This document shows, one piece after another, positions 17,848 to 26,058 of a stretch of DNA of 41,611 nucleotides. Below the pieces are notes generated by a model. It saw only the letters and a list, made by a program, of their open reading frames with translations. It had not been told where the DNA came from and did not search any database. The number at the start of each line of letters is the position of its first letter. The stretch's first letter is position 1. Source of the stretch: Nitrospira sp. UBA5699 (GTDB lineage Bacteria; Nitrospirota; Nitrospiria; Nitrospirales; Nitrospiraceae); assembly GCA_002420105.1 (NCBI GenBank), contig DIHJ01000038.1:5465-47075 (forward strand), written 5' to 3'. Position numbers and translations under genes: made by a program.

Positions 17848-17943
17848 TGAAGAAGCCGTCAGCAGTCAGCCATCAGCTCCTTGGGAGATCGTGAGCTGAA
17901 GACTGAAAGCCGATCGCTGAAAGCTTACTAAAGCGTACTGAAG
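17848..17943. repeat. Inverted heptad arrays in the mlaE-mlaF gap
   Basis: Three heptamers NTCAGCN run from 17858 to 17878. After about 15 bp, heptamers of the opposite sense with a CTGAA core run from 17894 to 17928 (two clean, others degenerate). The two sides can pair as a long imperfect hairpin. It lies inside an otherwise compact gene group. The forward side shares AGCCGTCAGCA with the tract at 2204-2214. Confidence 0.65.
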
Positions 17944-18699
17944 ATGATTAAACTCGTCGGCGTCGAAAAAACGTTGGGCGGTCAGCGGGTGCTGCAGGGG
18001 ATCGACCTGACGATTCCTCCCGGCAAGCTGACGACCGTGATCGGCAAGAGCGGTGAGGGGAAAAGCGTGTTGCTCAAGCACATGATCGGCCTCATGCAGC
18101 CGGATCGGGGCGAGGTGTGGGTCGGGGACGTGGAAATCTCCCGGCTCCGAGGGGCCCGGCTGAACGACGTGCGGAAGCGGTTCGCCATGCTGTTTCAGGG
18201 GGCGGCACTGTTCGATTCGCTCTCGGTGTTCGAGAACGTGGCGTTCCCGCTGCGGGAAAAGCTGCGGATGAAGGGACCGGAGGTCGCGCGCCGGGTCGAG
18301 GAAAAGCTCGAACAGGTGGGGCTCGCCGGCATGGGGCACAAGTTCCCGGCCGAGTTGAGCGGCGGGATGCGGAAGCGCGCCGGGCTGGCCCGGGCCCTCG
18401 TGATGGAGCCGGAAATCATTCTGTTCGACGAGCCGACGACCGGGTTGGACCCCTTGATGGCGAAATCGATTCACGATCTGATCGTCACGATGCAGCGGCG
18501 TTTCAAATTCACCGCCGTCATGGTCAGCCATGAGATTCCGGAGATCTTCGGCATCTCGGACTATGTGGCGATGCTGCGCAAAGGCAAGATTGCCGCGATG
18601 GCACCGGCGGCGGAGTTCGTGAAGACGGCGGATCCCGAGATCCAGGAATTTATTTCCGTCAGCGGACCGGTGGTGTTGTCCGGGGTTTCGGCGGGCTAA
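17944..18699 (+). CDS. mlaF: MlaF-type ABC ATPase
   Basis: 251 aa. Walker A is GKSGEGKSVLLKH (an E replaces the more usual S/C before GKS), the ABC signature is LSGGMRKRAGLARAL, and Walker B is IILFDEPTTGLDP, followed by the H-loop in VMVSHEIPE. This pattern, with GGMRKR, is typical of the Mla/Ttg2A branch. It powers lipid movement through MlaE. A 96-bp repeat-bearing gap separates it from mlaE, while mlaD follows after 18 bp. Confidence 0.93.
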   Translation: MIKLVGVEKTLGGQRVLQGIDLTIPPGKLTTVIGKSGEGKSVLLKHMIGLMQPDRGEVWVGDVEISRLRGARLNDVRKRFAMLFQGAALFDSLSVFENVAFPLREKLRMKGPEVARRVEEKLEQVGLAGMGHKFPAELSGGMRKRAGLARALVMEPEIILFDEPTTGLDPLMAKSIHDLIVTMQRRFKFTAVMVSHEIPEIFGISDYVAMLRKGKIAAMAPAAEFVKTADPEIQEFISVSGPVVLSGVSAG

Positions 18700-18717
18700 G
18701 ACGTAAGGAGTGAACGG

Positions 18718-19161
18718 ATGGAAAAGACCAAGCTGGAGTTGATCGTCGGCATGTTTGTGCTGGTCGGTATCCTCTGTCTCGGGTACCTCTCGATCAAGCT
18801 GGGGAAGCTCGAACTCATCGGCGGGAACGTCTACGAGGTCGTCGCGCAGTTCAATTCGGCGTCGGGCCTGAAGCCCGGGTCTGCGGTGGAGATCGCGGGC
18901 GTCGAAGTCGGGCGGGTCCGGGGCATCACACTCAAGGAGGATCGCGCGGCCGTCACGCTCGCCGTCAATGACGGCGTGAAGCTCTATACCGACACGATCG
19001 CGTCGATCAAGACGCGGGGCATTATCGGCGAAAAGTTCCTCGCGCTGTCTCCGGGCGGGGGTGGCGATCCGTTGAAGCCCGGTGATACGATTCGCGACAC
19101 GGAGTCGGGTCTGGATCTCGAAGAGCTCGTGAGCCAGTATGTCCACGGGAAAGTGAATTGA
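18718..19161 (+). CDS. mlaD: MlaD-type MCE-domain lipid-binding protein
   Basis: 147 aa. One N-terminal membrane anchor (residues 7-26: LIVGMFVLVGILCLGYLSI) is followed by a single MCE domain (about 38-118) with the typical ASGLKPGSAVEIAGVEVGRV and TRGIIGEKFLAL. MlaD forms a hexameric ring on the periplasmic side of the MlaFE complex. TAAGGAG lies about 8 bp before the ATG. The short C-terminal tail is like that of E. coli MlaD. Confidence 0.93.
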   Translation: MEKTKLELIVGMFVLVGILCLGYLSIKLGKLELIGGNVYEVVAQFNSASGLKPGSAVEIAGVEVGRVRGITLKEDRAAVTLAVNDGVKLYTDTIASIKTRGIIGEKFLALSPGGGGDPLKPGDTIRDTESGLDLEELVSQYVHGKVN

Positions 19162-19213
19162 CGGGTGCTTCCGGATTCCCCGGCGGAAGGCGATAACGAT
19201 GGAGGGACGCATC

Positions 19214-19855
19214 ATGACGGGTTTCTGTTCGGACAGGCCGGCGGTCTGGAGGGTGATGAGTCTGGTGGTCGCGCTCGCGTGGTTCCTCTGTGCCGGCCCG
19301 GCCCCGGAGCGCGCCTGGGCGGGAGGAGCGACCGATGCGATGAAGGGCACCATCGACGAAGTGCTCAGAATCCTCCAGGACAAGGATCTGAAGCAGCCCG
19401 CGAAGGCGACCGAGCGCCGGCAGCTGTTGGAGAAAGTGGTCGGCGACCGCTTCGACTATCCGGAAATGTCCCGTCGGGCGCTCGGGGCGCCCTGGGCGAA
19501 CCTCACCGAGAAGGAGAAGGAGGAGTTCGTGTCACTCTTCCAGACGCTCCTGGTGAATTCCTACGCGGACAAGGTGGAAGCCTATTCGGGCGAAGGCGTG
19601 CAGTATATCAACGAGCGGACCGAGAAGGATTATGCCGAAGTGCGGACGAAAGTGCTGACCGGAAAAACGGAAATTCCGCTCGACTACCGTCTGCTGAACA
19701 AGGCCTCGGTCTGGCGCGTCTATGACGTGGTGGTCGACGGAGTCAGCCTCGTGAATAACTACCGCGGACAGTTCACGAAGATCCTCCGCTCCGGAACGTA
19801 CGCCGACTTGGTCGATCAGCTCCGCAAGAAATCCGAAAAGATCAAAACCCCGTAA
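19214..19855 (+). CDS. mlaC: MlaC-type periplasmic lipid carrier
   Basis: 213 aa from the ATG at 19214, chosen because GGAGGGA lies 6-7 bp upstream; an in-frame ATG at 19199 with its own GGAAGG is nearly as good. The signal peptide covers about residues 1-36 (cut near AWA-GG). The rest is the MlaC/Ttg2D domain with GDRFDYPEMSRRALG, FVSLFQTLLVNSY and YDVVVDGVSLVNNYRGQF. MlaC shuttles lipid between the inner-membrane MlaFED complex and an outer-membrane partner. No MlaA lipoprotein or STAS protein MlaB is encoded here; two barrel proteins come next instead. Confidence 0.92.
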   Translation: MTGFCSDRPAVWRVMSLVVALAWFLCAGPAPERAWAGGATDAMKGTIDEVLRILQDKDLKQPAKATERRQLLEKVVGDRFDYPEMSRRALGAPWANLTEKEKEEFVSLFQTLLVNSYADKVEAYSGEGVQYINERTEKDYAEVRTKVLTGKTEIPLDYRLLNKASVWRVYDVVVDGVSLVNNYRGQFTKILRSGTYADLVDQLRKKSEKIKTP

Positions 19856-19875
19856 CATCCCCGGGTTGAGCGTTC

Positions 19876-21078
19876 ATGACGATCCTGCGCGGCATCGCGA
19901 TTTTCATTGTATGCCTGCTCGCGGGGGGCGGCGCGGTGCGGGCGGCTTCCGTCTGGGCCGAGACGCAGATCTTCCCCATTCCGTCGGCCTCGACCTCCAA
20001 GAACGACGGAAACGACGCCGGGTTGATCGTCCCCATCCTCATCACCGATCCGGACGGGGAGCTGAAGTATCTCCTGGCGCCGATGATCATCCAGAACTCG
20101 ATCGTCGGGGCCAGAGGCACCTTCAATCTGTTCCGCTACGACACCGGCGGGCGGCAGATGCAGTTCATCGGCTCGTTCACCGAGCGCATCGAGCGCAAGC
20201 TGGTCTTCAATTACACCGACCCCGCGTTCAGCGACGGCCGGTACTTTCTGAATTTCGGCGGCTCGTTCTTCAAGAACGCGACGTCGCGGTTTTTCGGAGT
20301 GGGGCAGTCGACGGTTGAAGCGAGCGAAACGAACTACACGGCACGCGAAGCCCGGGCGAACTGGCGCTTCGGCGTCTATGCCAACGAGGTGACGCAGGTC
20401 GCGGTTGGTCAACGGGTCCGGCAGGTCAGTTTGCAGCGAGGTGCTACGGACCTGCCGTTCACAGTCGATCGATTCCCGACCGTCGACGGCGTTCAGGGGG
20501 AGTCGATCATCGTCGGGCACCGCGCTACCTTCTACTATGATACCCGCAACAATCTCTTCTCGCCGACCGACGGCATGGCGGTGACGGCCTACGCGGAGGT
20601 GAATCAGAATATCCGCAACGGCGATCACCCCGTCTATTCCCGGTACGAGTTGGAAGTCAAAAAGCTGTTCCCCAGTGAATCCAAGCGCGCCATTCTCGTC
20701 GTGCGCGCCGATCTGCAGGCCACGATCGGCGAGCAGGTGCCGTTTTTCGAGCAGAGTTCCCTGGGCGGACAGAACAATCTTCGCGGCTACGGGGTCGATC
20801 GCTTCATCGACAAGCATCTGATCTCGGTAAGTGTGGAAGAACGCATCCATATCGCCAGGGCCAAGATCGCCGGCGTCGCCGCCGATTTCGAGTTCGCTCC
20901 GTTCCTGGATACGGGGCAGGTGTTCAGCGATTTCAAAGACGTCAGCTTCAAAGACTACCGGATGACTCCCGGTGTAGGATTCCGCGGGATCGTCCGACCC
21001 AACGTGGTCGGTCGCATCGACTACGGATTCAGCAAAGAGGGAGGCGCGATCTTTGCCGGCCTCGATTTTCCATACTGA
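19876..21078 (+). CDS. Omp85/D15-type outer-membrane beta-barrel without POTRA domains
   Basis: 400 aa. A signal peptide (about 1-24, ending VRA-AS) is followed directly by alternating strands and ends in an aromatic residue (GLDFPY), as outer-membrane barrels do. The C-terminal half resembles the bacterial surface antigen (D15) family, with the LGGQNNLRGYGVDRF segment that corresponds to the VRGY/F region of Omp85 proteins. With only 400 residues there is no room for POTRA repeats, so this is not BamA. It lies 20 bp after mlaC and its end overlaps the next gene by 26 bp. An outer-membrane role in the Mla-linked lipid path is inference. Confidence 0.8.
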   Translation: MTILRGIAIFIVCLLAGGGAVRAASVWAETQIFPIPSASTSKNDGNDAGLIVPILITDPDGELKYLLAPMIIQNSIVGARGTFNLFRYDTGGRQMQFIGSFTERIERKLVFNYTDPAFSDGRYFLNFGGSFFKNATSRFFGVGQSTVEASETNYTAREARANWRFGVYANEVTQVAVGQRVRQVSLQRGATDLPFTVDRFPTVDGVQGESIIVGHRATFYYDTRNNLFSPTDGMAVTAYAEVNQNIRNGDHPVYSRYELEVKKLFPSESKRAILVVRADLQATIGEQVPFFEQSSLGGQNNLRGYGVDRFIDKHLISVSVEERIHIARAKIAGVAADFEFAPFLDTGQVFSDFKDVSFKDYRMTPGVGFRGIVRPNVVGRIDYGFSKEGGAIFAGLDFPY

Positions 21079-22108
21079 CCGGCCGCCGTCCGGTCCGGGG
21101 CGTGGACTGCCGCGGCGCCGTCTCGCGCTGACGGCGCTGGTCCTGTTGTGCTGCGCGTTTCCTTCCCGCGCGTCCGCCGAGGGGTTCGGCCCGTTTCCCG
21201 TGCGCAACTTCCATCCGCTCCAGCAGCTGGTGCTGAGCATGCCGGGCGACCGCGCCGCGGTGTTGCGGAAAGGCACGGTGGACGTTCGCCTGGAACTGGC
21301 CGAGACCGCCGCGATCTACCGCGAGGAGGCTCCCCAGGCCAGCGCCACGGCCAAGTTCGAGACGCTGCGGAGCGGCCTCTTCCTCCGCTACGGCGCGACC
21401 GACAAGCTGGAAGTCGCCGTGGAAATCCCGGCGCTCTATCGATATCGCGGGTTCATGGAGGGGGCGATCAAAGCCGTCGAACGGGCGACGACCGGTCTGG
21501 CCCCGGCGCGCCGGGCGCTGGACGGGACAAGTTATGCCTACGACATTTCCCGCGGCGGGCGGCAGGTCGTCGGCGGGCGAGACGGCGCGGTGGGGCTCGG
21601 GGATGCCTCGCTCATGACCAAGTATCAGCTCCTGTCGGAAACCTCCTCGCTCCCGGCCCTGGCCCTCCGTGCGGCCGTGAAGCTTCCGACGGGCGATGAA
21701 GGACAGTTCTTCGGCAGCGGCAGCCCGGATTTCGGGATCGGCCTGGCGGCGGAGAAGTCGCTGGGGGGACGGTGGATCCTCTATGCCAACGTGAACGGGG
21801 TATTCCCGACCGGACGAATCGCCGGCCTGCCGCTGCAGCCGACCCTCTCGGGTCTCGCGGCGGTCGAATACCTGTGGTCGGAGAACGTCTCCCTGACGCT
21901 GCAATTCGACTACTACTCGCCCCCCTTTCACGGGGTGGGCCTCAGAGCGCTCGACAAGGGCGTGACGGAAGTCGCGGCCGGTTTCAATTACCGGCTCGCC
22001 GAGAAATGGCTCTGGCAGGTCTATGGGGTTGAGAACACCGACTTCATCACCGGCAGCGCGGCGGATTTTACCCTGGCCACCCTGGTCACCTACCGGTTCA
22101 GGTCATGA
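21053..22108 (+). CDS. DUF3187 family predicted outer-membrane protein
   Basis: 351 aa. It begins with a TTG at 21053 inside the upstream gene: GAGGGAGG sits 8 bp before it and no ATG/GTG occurs before the signal peptide (about residues 24-43, cut near ASA-EG). The mature part is predicted beta-rich and matches the DUF3187 family (PFPVRNFHPLQQ at the start, AAVKLPTGDEGQFFGSGSPDFGIGL in the middle). It ends TYRFRS. The function is unknown. The 26-bp overlap makes translational coupling with the D15-like barrel very likely, so the two may form one outer-membrane unit. Confidence 0.8.
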   Translation: MPASIFHTDRPPSGPGRGLPRRRLALTALVLLCCAFPSRASAEGFGPFPVRNFHPLQQLVLSMPGDRAAVLRKGTVDVRLELAETAAIYREEAPQASATAKFETLRSGLFLRYGATDKLEVAVEIPALYRYRGFMEGAIKAVERATTGLAPARRALDGTSYAYDISRGGRQVVGGRDGAVGLGDASLMTKYQLLSETSSLPALALRAAVKLPTGDEGQFFGSGSPDFGIGLAAEKSLGGRWILYANVNGVFPTGRIAGLPLQPTLSGLAAVEYLWSENVSLTLQFDYYSPPFHGVGLRALDKGVTEVAAGFNYRLAEKWLWQVYGVENTDFITGSAADFTLATLVTYRFRS

Positions 22109-22119
22109 CGGGAAGGGCG

Positions 22120-22138
22120 GCCGGTTTCTCGGACCGGC
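22120..22138 (+). terminator. Hairpin after the shc-mla group
   Basis: GCCGGT and ACCGGC form a 6-bp stem with a 7-base loop, 11 bp after the DUF3187 stop. No T-run follows. Two copies of AACCGCTTGAC come next (22141-22151, 22193-22203). Confidence 0.35.
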
Positions 22139-22274
22139 ATAACCGCTTGACAATATAGGAGTCTTGTGTGAGACTGACCCAGCCAGCGTACAAACCGCTT
22201 GACTGCTTCGCCAGACCTGTCTGAACTCAGCCTGTTGTCGCCAGACACATGAATTCTCGTAAAGGAGTGTCGCT

Positions 22275-24224
22275 ATGTCGATCTTAAAGACCATCCAGAG
22301 CCCCGCCGATTTGAAACGCCTCTCTCCGGCGCAGTTTCCCGTATTGTGCCAGGAGTTACGCGAGCAAATCATCGGCGTGGTCTCGAACGTCGGAGGACAT
22401 CTGGCCTCGAATCTCGGCGTCGTCGAATTGACGGTGGCGCTTCACTATCTGTTGGACACCCCGCAGGACAAGATCGTCTGGGACACCAGCAACCAGGCCT
22501 ATACGCATAAGCTGTTGACCGGTCGCCGGGAGCAGTTTCATACCCTGCGGCAGTACGGCGGATTGAGCGGCTTCTGCAAGCGGGAAGAGAGCGTCTACGA
22601 CACCTTCAACGCGGGCCACGCGGGGACCGGCGTGTCCGCCGCGTACGGCATGGTGGAAGCCCGTGAACAGCTCGGACAGAGGCACAAGGTCGTCTGCATC
22701 GTGGGCGACGGCGCGATGACGGCCGGCATGACGCTGGAAGCGCTGCACCACGCGGGCGGCCTCGGCAAAGATTTTCTGGTGATCCTGAACGACAATCAGA
22801 TGTCCATTTCGAAGAACGTCGGGGCGATCTCGTCCTATCTGAACCGCACCTTCACCGGCGAGTTCTACACGAAAATGCGGGAGGAGACGGGTCACCTCCT
22901 GAGGAAGATCCCGCACATCGGATCCGACGTGGAAAAGCTCGCCCGGCGCGCCGAGGAATTGGCGAAGGGCGCGATTCTGCCGGGTCTGCTGTTCGAGGAA
23001 CTCGGTTTCCGCTATGCCGGTCCGATCGACGGGCATAACTTCGAGCACCTGCTCCCGACGCTGGAAAACGTGCTGAAGATGAAAGGCCCGGTGCTGCTCC
23101 ACGTCATCACGAAGAAGGGGTTGGGGTACGAGCCGGCGGTGAACAATCCGGTCTGGTTCCACGCCTGCCCGCCGTTCGTGCGGGAAACCGGCGTGCCGGC
23201 GAAGAAAGCCGCCCGTCCGTCCTATACCCAGATCGCCGTCGATTCGCTGGTCAAGCTGGCCCGAGCGGACAAGCGGATCGTCGCCATCACGGCGGCGATG
23301 TGCGAGGGGACCGGCCTGAATGCGTTCGAAAAGGAATTTCCGGACCGGCTGTACGACGTCGGGATCGCCGAGCAGCATGCCGTCACGTTCGCCGCGGGGC
23401 TTGCGGCGCAGGGCATGCGGCCGGTCGTCGCGATGTACGCCACGTTCCTGCAGCGGGCCTACGATCAGGTCGTGCACGACGTCGCCACGCAGAATCTGCC
23501 CGTGACCTTCTGCATCGACCGCGGCGGCCTGGTGGCGGAAGACGGCACCACCCATCACGGCGCGTTCGACTACGCGTTCCTGCGGCATGTGCCGAATATG
23601 GTCGTCATGGCGCCGAAGGACGAGAACGAACTCCAGCACATGCTCAAGACCAGCCTCGACTACGACGGGCCCGCGTCCGTGCGCTATCCGCGCGGCGTGT
23701 GCCTGGGGGTCGCGATGGATCCCGCTCCGACGGCGCTGCCTGTCGGCAAAGGCGAGTTGCTGCGCGACGGGACGGACGTTGCCATCGTGGCGATCGGCGT
23801 GCCCGTGTGGCAGGCCGTGAAGGCGGCGGAACAGTTGAGCCGGGAAGGCTTGTCGACCGCGGTCATCAACGCCCGTTTCGCGAAGCCGTTGGATCAGGAG
23901 TTGATCGTCAACGTGGCCAGGCGGGTCCGCTACGTGGTCACCGTCGAGGAAGGCTGCAAGATGGGCGGGTTCGGTTCGGCGGTGCTTGAAGCGCTGTCCG
24001 ACGCCGGCGTGACCGGCGTGACGACCAAGATCCTCGGGCTTCCCGACTGGTACATCGAGCAGGGGCCGCAGGATCTGTTGCGCGAACGCTACGGCCTGAC
24101 CACGGAAGGAATCTATCGCAGCGTGAAGGAACTGGTCGGCAAGAGCCCGGCCGCTTTGCGCGAACGGGACCTGCTGTCCGCAGCGATCGATCATCTGCCC
24201 CACGGAGACGAGCAGGGCAGTTAG
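22275..24224 (+). CDS. dxs: 1-deoxy-D-xylulose-5-phosphate synthase (Dxs), unusual active-site residue
   Basis: 649 aa, full length, with AAAGGAG 9 bp before the ATG. The thiamine diphosphate motif is GDGAMTAG, then VILNDNQMSIS. The central region has DVGIAEQHAVTFAAGLA and TFLQRAYDQVVHDV, with the catalytic Glu of transketolase folds. The GH of AGHAGTGVSAA is kept. One change stands out: the usual WDVGHQAYPHK reads WDTSNQAYTHK, so the conserved His (E. coli H49) is Asn (codon AAC). The enzyme makes DXP from pyruvate and glyceraldehyde 3-phosphate, the first MEP step. ispG follows 83 bp later. Confidence 0.93.
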   Translation: MSILKTIQSPADLKRLSPAQFPVLCQELREQIIGVVSNVGGHLASNLGVVELTVALHYLLDTPQDKIVWDTSNQAYTHKLLTGRREQFHTLRQYGGLSGFCKREESVYDTFNAGHAGTGVSAAYGMVEAREQLGQRHKVVCIVGDGAMTAGMTLEALHHAGGLGKDFLVILNDNQMSISKNVGAISSYLNRTFTGEFYTKMREETGHLLRKIPHIGSDVEKLARRAEELAKGAILPGLLFEELGFRYAGPIDGHNFEHLLPTLENVLKMKGPVLLHVITKKGLGYEPAVNNPVWFHACPPFVRETGVPAKKAARPSYTQIAVDSLVKLARADKRIVAITAAMCEGTGLNAFEKEFPDRLYDVGIAEQHAVTFAAGLAAQGMRPVVAMYATFLQRAYDQVVHDVATQNLPVTFCIDRGGLVAEDGTTHHGAFDYAFLRHVPNMVVMAPKDENELQHMLKTSLDYDGPASVRYPRGVCLGVAMDPAPTALPVGKGELLRDGTDVAIVAIGVPVWQAVKAAEQLSREGLSTAVINARFAKPLDQELIVNVARRVRYVVTVEEGCKMGGFGSAVLEALSDAGVTGVTTKILGLPDWYIEQGPQDLLRERYGLTTEGIYRSVKELVGKSPAALRERDLLSAAIDHLPHGDEQGS

Positions 24225-24307
24225 CCGCGAGGATGCGGATTCCGAGTTCTGATGGTAAGCTCCGAGTGGCGGCCGGCAGGCCGACGGGAATATAGCTGAG
24301 AGGCTCG

Positions 24308-25492
24308 ATGCATATTTCGAGACGCAAGACCAGGCAGATTCAGGTCGGCAACGTGAAGATCGGCGGCGATGCGCCGGTTTCCGTGCAGTCGATGTGCTCG
24401 ACCGATACGCGCGACGTCGCGGCGACGGTCGAGCAGATCCGCCAGCTGGAAACGGCCGGTTGCGAATTGATCCGTGTGGCCGTGCCCGACGAAGAAGCGG
24501 CCGCGGCGCTGCCCAAGATCAAGGCGGCGATGACGGTGCCGTTGATCGCCGACATTCACTTCGACCATCGCCTCGCCTTGAAGGCCGCCGAGATCGTCGA
24601 TTGCGTCCGCATCAATCCCGGCAACATCGGCGCCTGGTGGAAAGTCGAAGAAGTGCTCAAGGCTGTGAACGAGCGCGGCATTCCCATCCGTGTCGGCGTG
24701 AACGGCGGCTCCCTCGAGCGGCCGCTGCTCGACAAGTACGGCTGGCCCTCGCCGGAGGCCCTCTCGGAATCGGCGCTCAACGCCGTGCACGCGCTGGAGG
24801 ACGTCGGCTTCACGAACATGAAGGTGTCGCTCAAGGCCTCCGACGTGCACCATGCGATCGACGCCTACTGGCTCTTCGCCCATCAATCCGACTATCCGCT
24901 GCACATCGGGATCACCGAGGCCGGCACCGCCATGACCGGCGCGGTCAAGTCGGCGATGGGGCTCGGCTATCTGTTGGCCCAGGGCATCGGCGACACGTTG
25001 CGCGTGTCGCTCGCCGCCGATCCGGTGGAGGAAGTGAAGGTCGGCTTCGAGATTCTCAAGTCGCTCGAGCTGCGCCACCGGGGGATCAACGTGATCGCCT
25101 GTCCGACCTGCGGCCGCGTCGAGATCGACGTGGTGCGCATGGCCAACGAACTGGAAAAGAAACTCGGTCACATCAAGACGCCGCTGAACGTGTCGGTGCT
25201 CGGCTGCGTGGTCAACGGCATCGGCGAGGGCAAGGAAGCGGACATCGGGATCGCCGGCGGCGAAGGCAAAGGCATCCTGTTCAAGAAGGGCAAGCTCGTT
25301 CGTAAAGTGCCGATGGACGAATTAATGGACACGCTGATCCGGGAAGTGGAACTGCTCGCCAAGGAAAAGGAAGCGGAAGGGAACGGCGAAGCGGCCGCCC
25401 ATTCGAGCGAAGGGTGGGAGCCGCTCGTGCCGCAGTCCGATCAGCCCTCGACGCTCGGAAAAGAAATACCTGTGCTGTCGAACAAACACTGA
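24308..25492 (+). CDS. ispG: 4-hydroxy-3-methylbut-2-enyl diphosphate synthase (IspG)
   Basis: 394 aa, the short bacterial form. The N-terminal TIM barrel has VQSMCSTDTRD and RINPGN. The C-terminal [4Fe-4S] domain has C265 and C268 (ACPTCGR), C300 (LGCVVNGIGEG) and E307 as fourth ligand. It converts MEcPP to HMBPP in the MEP pathway, the step before IspH. A tail of about 35 residues after the conserved end (EGNGEAAAHSSEG onwards) looks disordered and is unusual. The short gap from dxs, without a terminator, suggests shared transcription. The stretch before it holds partial heptad-like repeats (TTCCGAG, TTCTGAT). Confidence 0.95.
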   Translation: MHISRRKTRQIQVGNVKIGGDAPVSVQSMCSTDTRDVAATVEQIRQLETAGCELIRVAVPDEEAAAALPKIKAAMTVPLIADIHFDHRLALKAAEIVDCVRINPGNIGAWWKVEEVLKAVNERGIPIRVGVNGGSLERPLLDKYGWPSPEALSESALNAVHALEDVGFTNMKVSLKASDVHHAIDAYWLFAHQSDYPLHIGITEAGTAMTGAVKSAMGLGYLLAQGIGDTLRVSLAADPVEEVKVGFEILKSLELRHRGINVIACPTCGRVEIDVVRMANELEKKLGHIKTPLNVSVLGCVVNGIGEGKEADIGIAGGEGKGILFKKGKLVRKVPMDELMDTLIREVELLAKEKEAEGNGEAAAHSSEGWEPLVPQSDQPSTLGKEIPVLSNKH

Positions 25493-25500
25493 ATCTTTCG

Positions 25501-25528
25501 CTCTCGCCTCTAGCCTCCGACCCCTCGC
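25501..25528. repeat. Four heptamers after ispG
   Basis: CTCTCGC, CTCTAGC, CTCCGAC and CCCTCGC follow each other without gaps, 8 bp after the ispG stop. The period is the same 7 bp as in the other intergenic tracts, but no inverted partner is seen. Confidence 0.5.
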
Positions 25529-25534
25529 ACAGAC

Positions 25535-25540
25535 TATAAT
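25535..25540 (+). promoter_or_regulatory. -10 box of the tRNA-Cys gene
   Basis: A perfect TATAAT ends 13 bp before the tRNA. No convincing -35 box is seen upstream, where the heptamer array lies. Confidence 0.5.
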
Positions 25541-25553
25541 CACTCCTTCGCGA

Positions 25554-25628
25554 GGCGCCGTACCCAAGTGGTAAGGGAGCAGTCTGCAAAACTGCGATGC
25601 AGCGGTTCGAACCCGCTCGGCGCCTCCA
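25554..25628 (+). tRNA. tRNA-Cys (GCA)
   Basis: A full cloverleaf can be drawn. Acceptor GGCGCCG pairs with CGGCGCC. The D arm is CCC/GGG around AAGTGGTAA. Anticodon stem GCAGT/ACTGC holds loop CTGCAAA with anticodon GCA at 25586-25588. T arm AGCGG/CCGCT holds loop TTCGAAC. The discriminator base is U, as in tRNA-Cys, and the CCA end (25626-25628) is encoded. Confidence 0.96.
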
Positions 25629-25659
25629 AACCGCACTTCGTGCGTGCCCGCGGCTCTTC

Positions 25660-25680
25660 GGGCGAAGCCCCTCTTTATTT
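25660..25680 (+). terminator. Possible terminator of tRNA-Cys
   Basis: GGGC-GAA-GCCC forms a short stem, followed by CTCTTTATTT. A competing CTTC/GAAG stem overlaps it. The stem is short but the T-rich tail is in the right place. Confidence 0.4.
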
Positions 25681-25951
25681 ACGCCGCGGGAGAGACACCA
25701 CCAGCGTTGTATTCTCTTGATCTCTCTTGCCCGTCCCGCTGCGTTCGATCAAATCGCGGCGGATAGGTACTTTTCCGCTAGTAGGCTCTCATTTTTCACT
25801 TCGTGCCGCTCGCTTTTCAGCTTGTATCGTGATTGGCGCGAGCGGATCAACACCTCGGGAGCCCCTGCGGTTGTTCTTGGCGACGGGAGAGCTCCCGCCG
25901 TGTGCCGGACCATGGGATGCGTTTCCGCTATGCCCCGGGACCGAAGGAAAA

Positions 25952-25981
25952 TTGACGGGCGCCGAGGCCGAGTGTTAGAAT
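25952..25981 (+). promoter_or_regulatory. Sigma-70-like promoter for hpnH
   Basis: TTGACG (25952-25957), an 18-bp spacer and TAGAAT (25976-25981). The start codon of hpnH is 77 bp downstream. Confidence 0.55.
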
Positions 25982-26006
25982 CCCCAACGTTTACAACCTG
26001 CTAGTC

Positions 26007-26025
26007 CGGCGGCGATTCGCCGCCG
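26007..26025 (+). other. GC-rich hairpin in the hpnH leader
   Basis: CGGCGGC, a GATTC loop and GCCGCCG form a perfect 7-bp stem, about 20 bp before the ribosome site of hpnH (AAGGAG). It lies downstream of the predicted promoter, so it would be in the transcript. It could attenuate, or mark the end of an upstream transcript. Confidence 0.5.
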
Positions 26026-26058
26026 TTACCGATACAGACTGAAACGAAGGAGAGCGGA

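Larger units (their letters stand above)
25629..26058. other. 430-bp gap between tRNA-Cys and hpnH, no gene seen
   Basis: No supported coding frame is visible. It holds a small hairpin after the tRNA (25660-25680), a promoter for hpnH (25952-25981) and a GC hairpin (26007-26025) in the hpnH leader. The stretch 25690-25940 has no structure that I recognise. Confidence 0.5.

Noticed and set aside
17858..17928. Heptad arrays considered as CRISPR or insertion-sequence ends
   Set aside because: Units are 7 bp and degenerate, with no spacers of constant length, no target duplication and no transposase or cas gene nearby.
22141..22203. Two copies of AACCGCTTGAC upstream of dxs as tandem promoters
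   Set aside because: Each contains a -35-like TTGAC, but no acceptable -10 box lies 16-18 bp downstream of either copy.
25690..25940. Possible small gene or structured RNA between tRNA-Cys and hpnH
   Set aside because: No frame has a ribosome site with sensible protein, and no stable fold of a known RNA class could be drawn.
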